From: Rossellomorea arthrocnemi
Lineage (GTDB): Bacteria; Bacillota; Bacilli; Bacillales; Bacillaceae_B
DNA: 64,000 nt
Direction: 5' to 3'
Assembly: GCF_904424705.1 (NCBI RefSeq)
Contig: NZ_CAJGBF010000005.1
Coordinates: 186,001 to 250,000, forward strand
Below the pieces are notes generated by a model, which did not search any database, was not told where the DNA came from, and was given only the letters and a program-made list of their open reading frames with translations. How positions within the stretch are numbered: the first letter of the stretch is position 1; the number at the start of each line of letters is the position of its first letter. Both the position numbers and the translations under genes were made by a program. Of the stretch, positions 55,391-64,000 are shown in pieces.

Positions 55391-55754
55391 CGATTACATC
55401 TCCTGACTATCTAAGGTATGAATTCTTAATACCCTCTCTAACACAGGATAAACCTTTCTATTATTTTTATAATCTATTTTTTTAGATCAAATTAACCAAA
55501 GTACCAAGGTTATTATTGAAATTTTTTAAAATTTTAGTAAAATAGAGAATATACTAAAGGATAGCGCTTTCTTTTTGTAGTTTTGATTTTCAGGATTTTA
55601 TTTAAACTTTATGTTTCACCAATCCTTCCTTCGGGAAAACCATCTGAGGAATACATACACTGCCATTCCGGAACTTCCTATGGACAATTTTATATGTATG
55701 CATTAGAATGAATAATGTTTCATTTTCCGTTACAACTACTTCTGAGGTGAATTT
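55391..55754. other. Gene-free intergenic stretch
   Basis: AT-rich divergent region between the Sda-like gene and the YjiH gene. I see no coding sequence or strong hairpin; promoters for both directions must lie here but none is convincing. Confidence 0.3.
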
Positions 55755-57116
55755 ATGAATCAGCAACATCGCTTTACACTAACAAGTCATTTACGATTTA
55801 TCATCCCTTCCTTATTGGGAGTTTTTCTATTTATGATACCAATTCCGGGAAAAGACGGAATCACGATACCCATTGCGGTCTTATCGGGGCTTCTTCAGGA
55901 TTGGATCGGAAGCTTTGTACCCGCGATTATGACAGGATTGATCATCCTTACGGTCATCGGAACGTTCATCACAAAGATCATGCATCCGGATTTCATTGAA
56001 AAATCACCGTTTTTCTCCAGTTTATTTGACGTTAGACCTGTATGGGCCATCGTAAGAGTAGCAGGAGCTATTTTTGCCGTTATGACGTTATTCAAACTAG
56101 GTCCTGAATGGGTCTGGTCAGATGCAACGGGCGGTCTTCTATTAAACCCGGATGGACTTCTTACCATTCTTTTTTCTGTGTTTTTATTTGCCGGGCTTTT
56201 CCTTCCCCTATTGTTGAATTTCGGATTATTGGAATTATTCGGAGCGCTCTTAACAAAGATCATGCGTCCTGTATTCGGTCTTCCTGGTCGTTCTTCCATT
56301 GACTGCTTAGCTTCATGGCTCGGTGACGGTACGATCGGCGTATTATTGACAAGCAAGCAATACGAAGATGGGTATTATACAAAGAAGGAAGCAGCGGTCA
56401 TTGGGACAACCTTCTCTGTTGTATCCATCACCTTCTGTCTTGTTGTCATTTCTCAGGTGAATCTAGGCGAATATTTCATCCCATTCTATCTCACGGTAGC
56501 TGCATCTGGACTCCTTGCAGCAATTATACTGCCGCGGATCCCGCCTTTATCCCGCAAACCTGACACGTATTTCAATGGTCAGGAAGGTAAGGACACGATG
56601 GAAGTGATCCCTGAAGGTTACAGCCGTGTTGGATATGGGTACGAGCAGGCTCTTGTTCAGGCAAAAAACAATAACAGTGCATCCAAATTCTTCACTGACG
56701 GAATAAAAAATGTGCTGGATATGTGGATGGGTGTTGCTCCCATCGTCATGGCAATCGGTACGACAGCATTGATTGTTGCGGAGAATACGAAGTTCTTCGA
56801 ATACATCGGTATGCCGCTTATTCCGATCCTGGAGCTTCTGCAGATCCCGGAAGCGACGGAAGCATCACGCTCCATCCTTGTCGGCTTTGCCGATATGTTC
56901 CTTCCAGCCATCTTCGGGTCTGGAATCGAGAGTGAGCTTACGCGGTTTGTCATTGCATGCTTATCTGTTACACAATTAATCTACATGTCTGAAGTTGGCG
57001 GACTGCTGCTGGGCTCCAAGATCCCGGTCGATTTCAAGGATCTGGTCATCATCTTCCTGCAGCGTACATTCTTGACGTTACTTGTGATTGTGGCCATCGC
57101 TCATATAATCTTTTAA
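55755..57116 (+). CDS. YjiH family membrane protein (nucleoside recognition GATE domain)
   Basis: 453 residues, about ten membrane helices. The GATE-domain pattern is visible: LPGRSSIDCLASWLGDGTIG and FGSGIESELTRFVIACLS. Members are predicted transporters or gating proteins of unknown substrate, related to spore-maturation SpmA/SpmB and nucleoside permease folds. TCTGAGGTG precedes the ATG. Confidence 0.87.
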   Translation: MNQQHRFTLTSHLRFIIPSLLGVFLFMIPIPGKDGITIPIAVLSGLLQDWIGSFVPAIMTGLIILTVIGTFITKIMHPDFIEKSPFFSSLFDVRPVWAIVRVAGAIFAVMTLFKLGPEWVWSDATGGLLLNPDGLLTILFSVFLFAGLFLPLLLNFGLLELFGALLTKIMRPVFGLPGRSSIDCLASWLGDGTIGVLLTSKQYEDGYYTKKEAAVIGTTFSVVSITFCLVVISQVNLGEYFIPFYLTVAASGLLAAIILPRIPPLSRKPDTYFNGQEGKDTMEVIPEGYSRVGYGYEQALVQAKNNNSASKFFTDGIKNVLDMWMGVAPIVMAIGTTALIVAENTKFFEYIGMPLIPILELLQIPEATEASRSILVGFADMFLPAIFGSGIESELTRFVIACLSVTQLIYMSEVGGLLLGSKIPVDFKDLVIIFLQRTFLTLLVIVAIAHIIF

Positions 57117-57121
57117 ACTAC

Positions 57122-57160
57122 AAAAAGCCCCGTCTCCGGAATTCGGAAACGGGGCTTTTT
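57122..57160. terminator. Bidirectional terminator between YjiH and kinase genes
   Basis: AAAAAGCCCCGT ... ACGGGGCTTTTT perfect 12-bp stem with A and T runs, serving both convergent genes. Confidence 0.9.
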
Positions 57161-57171
57161 AGGTATCAAGT

Positions 57172-58453
57172 TCAATTTGTTACCGGAAAGGTGACTTCCA
57201 CTTTCGTTCCCTTGTTTACTTCTGAATCAATGTGAAGGGAGCCTTTATGGTCTTCAATGATTTTTTGACTGATGGTGAGACCTAGCCCCATGCCTTTTTC
57301 TTTCAAGGTAAAAAACGGTTCTCCCAGTCTTTTCAATCGGTCAGGGGGGATCCCCGTTCCCTGGTCAAGGATGGTGATGTGGACAGACTCGTTCCGAAGT
57401 TTCCAGTCGACGTCGATTTCTCCTTCATTCATGGATTCGATGGCGTTTTTAATGATATTGATGAACACTTGAATACATTGATTCTTATCACCGAACACGT
57501 GAATCGGGGATGAAGGGAGCTGAATATTTAATGTGATGCCTTTCAGCAGTGCTTCATGCCCCATGACCTTGACCACATAGCGTAGCACCTCACTCATATC
57601 AAAGGACTCGTATTCCCTCATCTGAGGCTTTGATAAAATAAGCAATTCCCCGACGATCTGATTGATCCTGTCCATCTCTGAGGACATGACAGTTAGGTAT
57701 TGTCCTGACACATGCTCATTTTCCTCCAACAGCTGAATGAAGCCTTTGATGCTTGTGAGAGGGTTGCGGATTTCATGAGCGATCCCTGCCGCCAGTTCCC
57801 CTACCACGGAAAGCTTCTCTTTTCTTAACAGCATTTCTTCTGCGATCTTCTGCTGGGAAATGTCCCTTCCGATGATGACGAGTCCCTTTCTTTCGTGATT
57901 CGAATGGAATAATGGGACTTTAATCACATCAAATGTCTTGAACTCCCCGTTTGGAAGATAAAATCCTTCTTCACACCGTGTCACCTGTTCTGCTTTCCAT
58001 GACTCTTCATCGGAATCAACACAATAGTCAAATGCGTCTTTAAAAAAAAGGCACCAACTTTCCCAGATCCCGGTCCGTCTTCCCAACATAATCAATTTCC
58101 TCAAGATTATACAGCTTCCGGCCAAATTGATTGACCTTCAACCACCGTCCTTCCCCATCCTTGAAACAAACAAAATCAGGGAGGGAATGGAGGAGGGTGG
58201 ATAACTGATTTTCTTCTTCCAACAGTTTTTTATGCTTTGCCATAAACATATCTCCCTCTTTTAGAAGGAGGAGGAGCACTGCTACAACAGCACTCACCAG
58301 GAGAAGAACAGCAATTAAGTTCCATGGTTTTTCAAGCATGAGTATAGCGATGACCTGCAATACAGATAGAGCCATCAGGATCATGATTATATTATGAAAT
58401 GTATGTGTCTTCGTACGATTCATTTTCTCTATCATCTTAGTCACCCGTCTCAC
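57172..58453 (-). pseudogene. PAS-domain sensor histidine kinase split by a homopolymer frameshift
   Basis: Two overlapping frames form one kinase. The first (from 58453 or ATG 58435) has two membrane helices and the start of a PAS domain (SLPDFVCFKDGEGRWLKVNQ) and ends KLVPFF at a stop. The second resumes FFKDAFDYC and continues through PAS, HisKA (ELAAGIAHEIRNPLTSIKGF, phospho-His) and the ATPase domain (NIIKNAIESMN, GTGIP, GMGLGL). The break lies in eight A on the plus strand (58042-58049); removing one restores the frame. It may be a pseudogene, a slippage site or an assembly error. KinE/KinA-like sporulation kinases are related. Confidence 0.8.
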
Positions 58454-58469
58454 TCATACTTTTGTTCTT

Positions 58470-60023
58470 TTAAAATAAGTTAAATATATATGGTCCAATC
58501 GATGAGATATAGAACAATACATAGATTCCCATAAAGTAGAAGGCACCTGCGAATGACCCCCACTCGGGATCTCTTCCTTTTTTCCAGATGACCCAGGTGA
58601 TGACGCTTAATAGCACCAACAATGCATAGCTGCTGCCAGGGAACACAAAGTACTCCGGCGCCACCTGGTAAAAGTATGGGTTCATCGCTTTGCTTGTGTA
58701 GGAGATCGGCATAAGCAGAAAGATGATGATTGAAGCATATTCCGCCCAGCTGACCCCGTCTTTTTCAAATACATTCGGTCTGAATATATAGAGTAATATT
58801 AACAAAAACAGAGAAGGTAAAACCCAATAAAAAGAGGTTAAAATGGTAACGATACTGCTGAACATCATAAGGACCCCGTTATTGAGCGCTTCGGCCACTG
58901 ATCTTTGGGACCATTTTGTACTTTTTGACACCACTTGCCCATTCTGAGATGCGCCATATAGTTCATATGTACCACCATCATAATTAAACCAAACCAGTGA
59001 TTCGTCCGTTAATTGCAGGGGAGAATAGGTTACATGCTTTGTCGTGCTGATTGAGGTTCCAGTTAGCACCGTATCTGCACTTTCAAACGGAGCCAGGTAC
59101 ATGCGGATAGAGCTGTTATCCCCAACTTGCTGTCCTTCTGAAGTGAACATAACAGACTCTTTTCCTCCTAAGTTCACAAACTGCACTCCACCTGGACTTA
59201 CTAGTTTTTCTCCGTTTTTTTTATTCACGAACTCCATGTTCGTTCCCGTCAGGATGGAAGTTCCCACCTCTTGTAACGGAGTCTGAATCTTATAGACTTT
59301 ATAAGAAAGCGTCCCCTGTGTACGTGATTTTTCATTATAAAGCAGGGTGAACTGCCCATCCTCTACTTTAAACGTCAATCCATCCATCTTTTTATTTGGT
59401 GCTGTATTAACCATTAGAAACGGTTTTTCCGTTACGCTACCGTTTTCGTTCATATAGTAAATAAAATCATGCGTATCATCTTTCTTCACTCGTATGACGG
59501 AGCGGCCATCCGCCCCCACATGAATATCTGAGATTTCAGATGAAAAAGTGTGAACTTCTTTTGAAGAACCTTCTTTGATCCCATACTGGAATAATTTTTC
59601 ATTGCTCCAATAATAGACCTGATCCGTCCCTGTCCCCAACCCCGTGATCCCCTCAGACAGAATCCTATCCTTTTGGTTGTTTGTGAGGACTAAGTTCCCA
59701 TTTTTATAATAGATAACTTGATTTCCATCTGTCCAAAATGGGTAACCCCTTGTTATTTTCGTATCGATGACTTTCTCTTTTGAAATCTTCATTTCATCAT
59801 TGATGGAAAAGGCACGAACCTGTCCTTTACTTGATAAGTATAATTCGCCATTCTTTTGAAACATTTGAGGTTTCTCTTTCGAAGTATAGTCCATCGGGAG
59901 TGAACGGCTCCAATTCTGCTGAGGTAGTTCTTTCACAAGAAATAGCTGGTGAATGAACAGGGCAGCAACAAATAGGACCATGACTCCTAAAGGTATACCG
60001 AAAACTTTTACTTTCTCTCTCAT
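58470..60023 (-). CDS. Large membrane protein of unknown function upstream of the kinase
   Basis: 517 residues starting at ATG 60023 after AAAGGGGGG. One N-terminal helix (VFGIPLGVMVLFVAALFIHQ), an outside domain of about 380 residues with repeated short strands suggestive of a beta propeller (QVIYYKNGNLVLTNNQ, QVYYWSNEKLFQYGI), then four or five helices near the C-terminus. It ends 16 bases before the histidine kinase frame, so the two form an operon and it may be the sensory partner. No family recognised. Confidence 0.75.
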   Translation of the reverse strand: MREKVKVFGIPLGVMVLFVAALFIHQLFLVKELPQQNWSRSLPMDYTSKEKPQMFQKNGELYLSSKGQVRAFSINDEMKISKEKVIDTKITRGYPFWTDGNQVIYYKNGNLVLTNNQKDRILSEGITGLGTGTDQVYYWSNEKLFQYGIKEGSSKEVHTFSSEISDIHVGADGRSVIRVKKDDTHDFIYYMNENGSVTEKPFLMVNTAPNKKMDGLTFKVEDGQFTLLYNEKSRTQGTLSYKVYKIQTPLQEVGTSILTGTNMEFVNKKNGEKLVSPGGVQFVNLGGKESVMFTSEGQQVGDNSSIRMYLAPFESADTVLTGTSISTTKHVTYSPLQLTDESLVWFNYDGGTYELYGASQNGQVVSKSTKWSQRSVAEALNNGVLMMFSSIVTILTSFYWVLPSLFLLILLYIFRPNVFEKDGVSWAEYASIIIFLLMPISYTSKAMNPYFYQVAPEYFVFPGSSYALLVLLSVITWVIWKKGRDPEWGSFAGAFYFMGIYVLFYISSIGPYIFNLF

Positions 60024-60199
60024 CTGAATCCCCCCTTTAGTAAATGCGTTAGACTTCTGAATTTTAGCATAATTCAGGATCTCTTTCACCATTTTTTTCC
60101 ACAAGAGGGCTCTCTGTCTTATATTCTCTCTTCATTATATCATGTTCATATCAAAAATTGTCATTTTTTGTCGTATTCTAAAAGTTACCCTCGTAAATA

Positions 60200-60240
60200 A
60201 AAAAGGCTCCCCATAAATTTTTTTCATGGGGAGCCTTTCG
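60200..60240 (-). terminator. tdh terminator
   Basis: AGGCTCCCCATGAAA ... TTTATGGGGAGCCTT stem followed by TTTT on the minus strand, immediately after tdh. Confidence 0.9.
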
Positions 60241-60241
60241 C

Positions 60242-61183
60242 TTATTTTGTTTTTAATTTGTCCAGCATATCCGCCGTCATTTTGGCTAAATCATATTCTG
60301 CTTTAAAGCCCCATTCGTTTGCGGCTGCACTGGAATCGATGGCGTTTGGCCAGCTTTCGGCAATGCTTTGTCGAACCGGATCTACATTATAATCAAGCTT
60401 AAATTCCGGATAATGGACCCGGATTGCCTTGGCAATATCTTCAGGCGCTACGCTCATGGCTGACACATTAAAGGAATTGCGGTGCTCAAGCTTTGAACCA
60501 TCCGCTTCCATCAGGTCGATGATTGCATTAAGGGCGTCTGGCATGTACATCATATCCATCGAGGTTCCTTCCCCGATATAGGAAGTATAATGATTATTCT
60601 TCACTGCCTCATAGTAGATCTCCACAGCATAATCCGTTGTACCACCGCCTGGCAGAGTTTCATATGAAATCAGTCCAGGGAAACGAAGCCCCCTTGTATC
60701 TACACCAAATTTCGTGAAATAGTAATCTGAAAGAAGCTCTCCTGATACTTTATTGACACCGTACATGGTCGTAGGGCGCATGATGGTATCCTGTGGAGTT
60801 GAATCCTTAGGCGTCGATGGACCAAATGCCCCGATCGAACTTGGCGTGAAGAACTGGCATTCTAATTCTCTTGCCGTTTCAAGAGCATTGACCAGTCCGC
60901 CCATGTTAAGATTCCATGCAAGCAGGGGTTTCGCTTCTGCCGTAGCCGATAATAGAGCAGCTAAGTGGATAATCGTATCTACATTATTGGTTTTGGCAAT
61001 ATCAAACATCTTCTCGGCATTGGTTACATCGAGTTGTTCAAAAGGGCCATTCTTTACGACAGGGCTATCTGTTTCACGGATATCTGTTGCGATTACGTTA
61101 TCCGAACCGTATACTTCACGTAGTTTATTGGTGAGCTCAGATCCGATTTGTCCAAGGGCACCCGTTACTAAAATCTTTTTCAT
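60242..61183 (-). CDS. tdh: L-threonine 3-dehydrogenase, SDR (epimerase-like) type
   Basis: Oxidises L-threonine to 2-amino-3-ketobutyrate with NAD. 313 residues of the extended SDR fold rather than the zinc alcohol dehydrogenase type: [16 protein letters not shown] (NAD loop), [20 protein letters not shown], and catalytic YGVNK. AGGAGG precedes the ATG. It follows kbl by 100 bases; together they convert threonine to glycine and acetyl-CoA. Confidence 0.93.
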   Translation of the reverse strand: MKKILVTGALGQIGSELTNKLREVYGSDNVIATDIRETDSPVVKNGPFEQLDVTNAEKMFDIAKTNNVDTIIHLAALLSATAEAKPLLAWNLNMGGLVNALETARELECQFFTPSSIGAFGPSTPKDSTPQDTIMRPTTMYGVNKVSGELLSDYYFTKFGVDTRGLRFPGLISYETLPGGGTTDYAVEIYYEAVKNNHYTSYIGEGTSMDMMYMPDALNAIIDLMEADGSKLEHRNSFNVSAMSVAPEDIAKAIRVHYPEFKLDYNVDPVRQSIAESWPNAIDSSAAANEWGFKAEYDLAKMTADMLDKLKTK

Positions 61184-61283
61184 CGTCTTTCCTCCTGCAT
61201 TTACCTTTGGTGATATTTCTGAATCATACAGATAGGGCTGACTGTTTAAGTCATGCCCTATGCCATTTGTGTGTATCGATTAA

Positions 61284-62474
61284 TTAGATGATTCCCATTT
61301 CTTTTCCGACTTTTTCATACGCATTGATCGCTTGATCCAGCATTTCTTTCGTATGTGCTGCTGACGGCATGTTTCTCACTCGTCCTGTTCCTCTTGGTAC
61401 GGTCGGGAATACGATGGATTTTGCATAAACACCTTCTTCATACAGGCGTTTACTGAAATCCTGTGTCGCTTGCTCTTCTCCGATGATGACAGGCGTGATA
61501 GGTGTTTCACTGTTGCCGATGTCGAACCCAAGCTTCGTCAGCTCTTCTTTCAGATAGCGGCTGTTTGCCCACATGTTATCTTGTAGCTCTGTAGAGTTCA
61601 TGATAAGATCAAGGGCTTCCGTACAAGCCGTTACATCTGCCGGAGTCAAAGAGGTTGAAAATAGGAACGGACGGGAGCGGACCTTTAACCAATCAATCAG
61701 GTTTTGAGTTCCCGCCACATATCCACCGACTACCCCGATGGCTTTCGATAACGTACCCATTTGAAAGTCAACTTTGTCCGAGAGACCAAAGTGCTTGACC
61801 GTACCGGCACCTTTTCCAAGAACACCTGAACCGTGAGCATCATCTACATAGGTCATGATATCGAATTCCTCTGCGATTTCAACAATTTCAGGAAGCTTAC
61901 ACACATCCCCGTCCATTGAAAATACTCCGTCTGTGATGATCATAAGTTTGTTATATTGACCGGATTCCTTCGCTTCTTTCGCCTTTGCACGAAGATCTTC
62001 CATATCGGAATGACCAAAACGGATGATCTTGGCTTTTGATAGACGGCAGCCGTCAATGATGGATGCATGGTTCAGTTCATCTGAAAGGATGGCATCATTT
62101 TTATCCATAACCGCTGAAATGGCTGCCATATTACAATTGAAACCAGACTGATACGCAATCGCAGCTTCTGTTCCTTTAAATTCCGCAAGCTTTTCCTCAA
62201 GTTTCACATGGAGATCTAACGTACCGTTGATGGTACGAACAGCCCCAGACCCAACTCCATATTCTTTAACAGCTTCAATCGCTACCTTTTTCAGGCGTTC
62301 ATCTGTTGCCAATCCAAGATAGTTGTTTGAAGATAAGTTTACAAGCTTTTTCCCGTTAATGGTAATAACCGGGCCATTCGCACCTTGCAATGGATCGATT
62401 TCATTATACAAACCGCGTGATTTTAAATCTTCAAGGTTTTCTTGTAAAAAGTGATCTAGTGTCTTGCTTGTCAT
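61284..62474 (-). CDS. kbl: Glycine C-acetyltransferase (2-amino-3-ketobutyrate CoA ligase)
   Basis: PLP enzyme cleaving 2-amino-3-ketobutyrate with CoA to glycine and acetyl-CoA. 396 residues of the alpha-oxoamine synthase family: [47 protein letters not shown] and the PLP-Lys motif [21 protein letters not shown] precedes the ATG. BioF-like enzymes are related, but the adjacent tdh settles the assignment. Confidence 0.93.
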   Translation of the reverse strand: MTSKTLDHFLQENLEDLKSRGLYNEIDPLQGANGPVITINGKKLVNLSSNNYLGLATDERLKKVAIEAVKEYGVGSGAVRTINGTLDLHVKLEEKLAEFKGTEAAIAYQSGFNCNMAAISAVMDKNDAILSDELNHASIIDGCRLSKAKIIRFGHSDMEDLRAKAKEAKESGQYNKLMIITDGVFSMDGDVCKLPEIVEIAEEFDIMTYVDDAHGSGVLGKGAGTVKHFGLSDKVDFQMGTLSKAIGVVGGYVAGTQNLIDWLKVRSRPFLFSTSLTPADVTACTEALDLIMNSTELQDNMWANSRYLKEELTKLGFDIGNSETPITPVIIGEEQATQDFSKRLYEEGVYAKSIVFPTVPRGTGRVRNMPSAAHTKEMLDQAINAYEKVGKEMGII

Positions 62475-62492
62475 ATACTCGTCCTCCCGTTA

Positions 62493-62506
62493 TGTAAGCG
62501 CTTTAT
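62493..62506 (-). promoter_or_regulatory. Partial cre-like site upstream of kbl
   Basis: Minus-strand ATAAAGCGCTTACA matches the cre core AAAGCGCTTACA but lacks the leading TG. It lies 19 bases before the kbl start, so CcpA repression of threonine degradation is possible. Bases 62507-62764 show no gene. Confidence 0.4.
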
Positions 62507-62764
62507 AAACAGATGTCCACTCCAAAAATACAATATCTATCCGTTGATTCTTTGTGTTTGCTAAGGATTATTCTACTTTTTAGTTTAACATGTTTTTTGG
62601 TGATGGACAAAAATTATCTTCAGATTCTGTCTATATGTTAGTGTTCCCTTTATGTTTGAAAAACTGCAGACTTTTTTGCCAGTTGCTTTCATCGTTCTGA
62701 ATTGAACATCTGACTTTACCCTGAGACAAAAATTGTTCAAAACAACCATTCTTACAAAAAAGCC

Positions 62765-62799
62765 AAAAAAAATGAACAAAAGCCGTTACTTCTGTTCAT
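62765..62799 (-). terminator. Terminator of the MalY/PatB gene
   Basis: ATGAACAGAAG ... CTTTTGTTCAT stem followed by T7 on the minus strand, ten bases after the stop. Confidence 0.82.
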
Positions 62800-62808
62800 C
62801 TTTGCTCG

Positions 62809-63987
62809 TTATTTTACCATCTTGCGTGCAACACGGTGTTCAAGAATCGCTTCGTGCATTCTTCTTAATGCCAAATCGACCCGCTCTTTGGGACAGGCGA
62901 TGTTCATTCGAACAAAAGGTTGGCCGCTATCTCCGAATTTGAAGCCTTCGTCAAACTTGACTCTGGCTTTTTCTAAGAAAAACCTGCAAAGCTCTTCCCC
63001 TTTCATTTCCAGTTCTGTGCAGTCAATCCAGATCAGATGAGTGGCCTGGGGCTGGATGGCTTTGAGTTCTGGAAGATGATGATCCAGATAGTTCTGAACG
63101 TACTGTTTATTCTCTTCAAGAACCATAAGAAGCTCCCCCAGCCAGGGTTCCCCTTCCTCATAGGCTGCAATGGTGCCTTCGATCCCAAATACGTTGGGCC
63201 TCATAAGTCCATAGCCGGTCAGCTTGTCGTGATACCTTTCCCTTATGTTCTCATTCGGGATGAGCAGAATGGAGGTTTGAAGCCCCGCTATGTTAAACGT
63301 TTTACTTGGAGCTGCACAAAGTATGCTTCTCTCCAACAGCCTCTCATCACCTTTAAAGAGTGGAATATGTTCATACCCTTCGTACACTAAGTCTCCGTGC
63401 ATTTCGTCAGAGATAATCCATAAATCATGGCGTTTGGCGATATCACCGATTTGGGTTAACTCTTCTCTCGTCCATACCCGTCCTACAGGATTATGGGGAC
63501 TGCAAAGAATAAGGACCTTAGTCGAAGACTCCCTCGCTTTAGATTCCAAATCGTCGAAATCTATGGAATAGACACCATCCTTATAAAGCAACGTATTTTT
63601 TATAACCGAACAGCCATGATTCTCAATCGTACTATAAAAAGGATAATAAACCGGATCTTGAATGATGACGCCGTCTCCAGGCTCCGTCAATACAGACAGC
63701 AATACATTGATGCCGGGAATGATCCCGGGGCTGAAGCTGATCCACTCTTTTTCAATATTCATCTGGAAACGTCTTTTCCACCATGAAATAATCGACTCAA
63801 AGTATCGATCGCTAAACGTGGTATAGCCGTAAATGCCGTGCTGAGCCTTCTTGTTCAGTGCTTCCACAATCGCAGAAGAAACTTTAAAGTCCATGTCAGC
63901 AATACACATAGGGATGACGTCCCCGTCGGGAAACGACCATTTCACAGAGTGTGTATTTGTTCTCTCGATGCAATCATTCCAATTCAT
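62809..63987 (-). CDS. patB: MalY/PatB family PLP-dependent cystathionine beta-lyase
   Basis: PLP aminotransferase-fold C-S lyase. 392 residues: MNWNDCIERTNTHSVKW at the start, MCIADMDFKVSSAIVEAL, ILCSPHNPVGRVW, SDEMHGDLVYEGYEHIPL, PLP-Lys in APSKTFNIAGLQTS, and a C-terminal RMNIACPKERV with the carboxylate-binding Arg. ATG 63987 is chosen; a TTG at 63993 or a start beyond the window edge cannot be excluded because the ribosome binding site lies at the boundary. Confidence 0.88.
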   Translation of the reverse strand: MNWNDCIERTNTHSVKWSFPDGDVIPMCIADMDFKVSSAIVEALNKKAQHGIYGYTTFSDRYFESIISWWKRRFQMNIEKEWISFSPGIIPGINVLLSVLTEPGDGVIIQDPVYYPFYSTIENHGCSVIKNTLLYKDGVYSIDFDDLESKARESSTKVLILCSPHNPVGRVWTREELTQIGDIAKRHDLWIISDEMHGDLVYEGYEHIPLFKGDERLLERSILCAAPSKTFNIAGLQTSILLIPNENIRERYHDKLTGYGLMRPNVFGIEGTIAAYEEGEPWLGELLMVLEENKQYVQNYLDHHLPELKAIQPQATHLIWIDCTELEMKGEELCRFFLEKARVKFDEGFKFGDSGQPFVRMNIACPKERVDLALRRMHEAILEHRVARKMVK

Positions 63988-64000
63988 ATCCAAATGCCCC

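Overview
The window looks like chromosomal DNA of a Bacillaceae endospore former, close to Bacillus or Rossellomorea type species. Evidence: strong AGGAGG ribosome binding sites, frequent GTG/TTG starts, and a B. subtilis-like backbone order (pyrG-rpoE, fadF, clsB-uvsE, argS-DUF1934-speB-speE-pbpG, ywhD-ywhC-ywhB, ywgA-ywfO, rsfA, lipL, pta, hemQ, gerQ, ung, pdxK). Spore genes (cwlJ, gerQ, rsfA, pbpG, uvsE, an Sda-like gene), bacillithiol (bshB2) and coproporphyrin-dependent haem synthesis (hemQ) agree. A perfect ParB/Spo0J parS site suggests an origin-proximal segment.

Layout. 1-2.8 kb: 3' truncated pyrG with a CTP-type attenuator leader, and rpoE. 3-14.6 kb: a minus-strand acyl-CoA catabolism cluster (thl, hbd, two acyl-CoA dehydrogenases, a TetR regulator, icmF) plus the electron-transfer protein FadF; matching palindromic operators precede thl and fadF. 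14.6-24 kb: cardiolipin synthase and UV endonuclease (probable forespore operon), XapX, argS, DUF1934, spermidine genes, PbpG. 24-40.9 kb: conserved housekeeping, sporulation and germination genes with repeats between them, and pta with a CcpA site. 41.2-45.3 kb: a self-regulated ABC exporter/TetR operon, a short-chain dehydrogenase and a lipoprotein. 45.4-50 kb: an accessory island holding repeats, a decayed acetyltransferase, a SigO/RsoA-like two-subunit sigma factor behind a LexA-type box, two peptidoglycan hydrolases without signal peptides, a YvrJ-like membrane peptide, a nucleoside hydrolase and a 32-residue holin-like toxin. 50-64 kb: sugar dehydrogenase lipoprotein, HAD phosphatase, BCCT and AtoE transporters, an Sda-like peptide, a YjiH protein, a frameshifted histidine kinase with a membrane partner, threonine degradation (tdh-kbl) and a MalY/PatB aminotransferase.

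Most notable. (1) The 46.1-48.7 kb module: a LexA box precedes a split sigma factor, and an identical promoter-like pattern (GGTTGT, 17-18 nt, CTTCTTTATA) lies upstream of both the sigma genes and the lytic-enzyme genes, suggesting a damage-inducible, autoregulated lysis-like circuit. (2) Several intergenic palindromic repeat families, including a 126-bp tandem array whose stem arms change compensatorily and a copy of it nested inside another family. (3) Five small genes easily missed by length cut-offs: a Cys-rich peptide beside ung and parS, the YvrJ-like peptide, the holin-like toxin, the Sda-like peptide, and the XapX protein.
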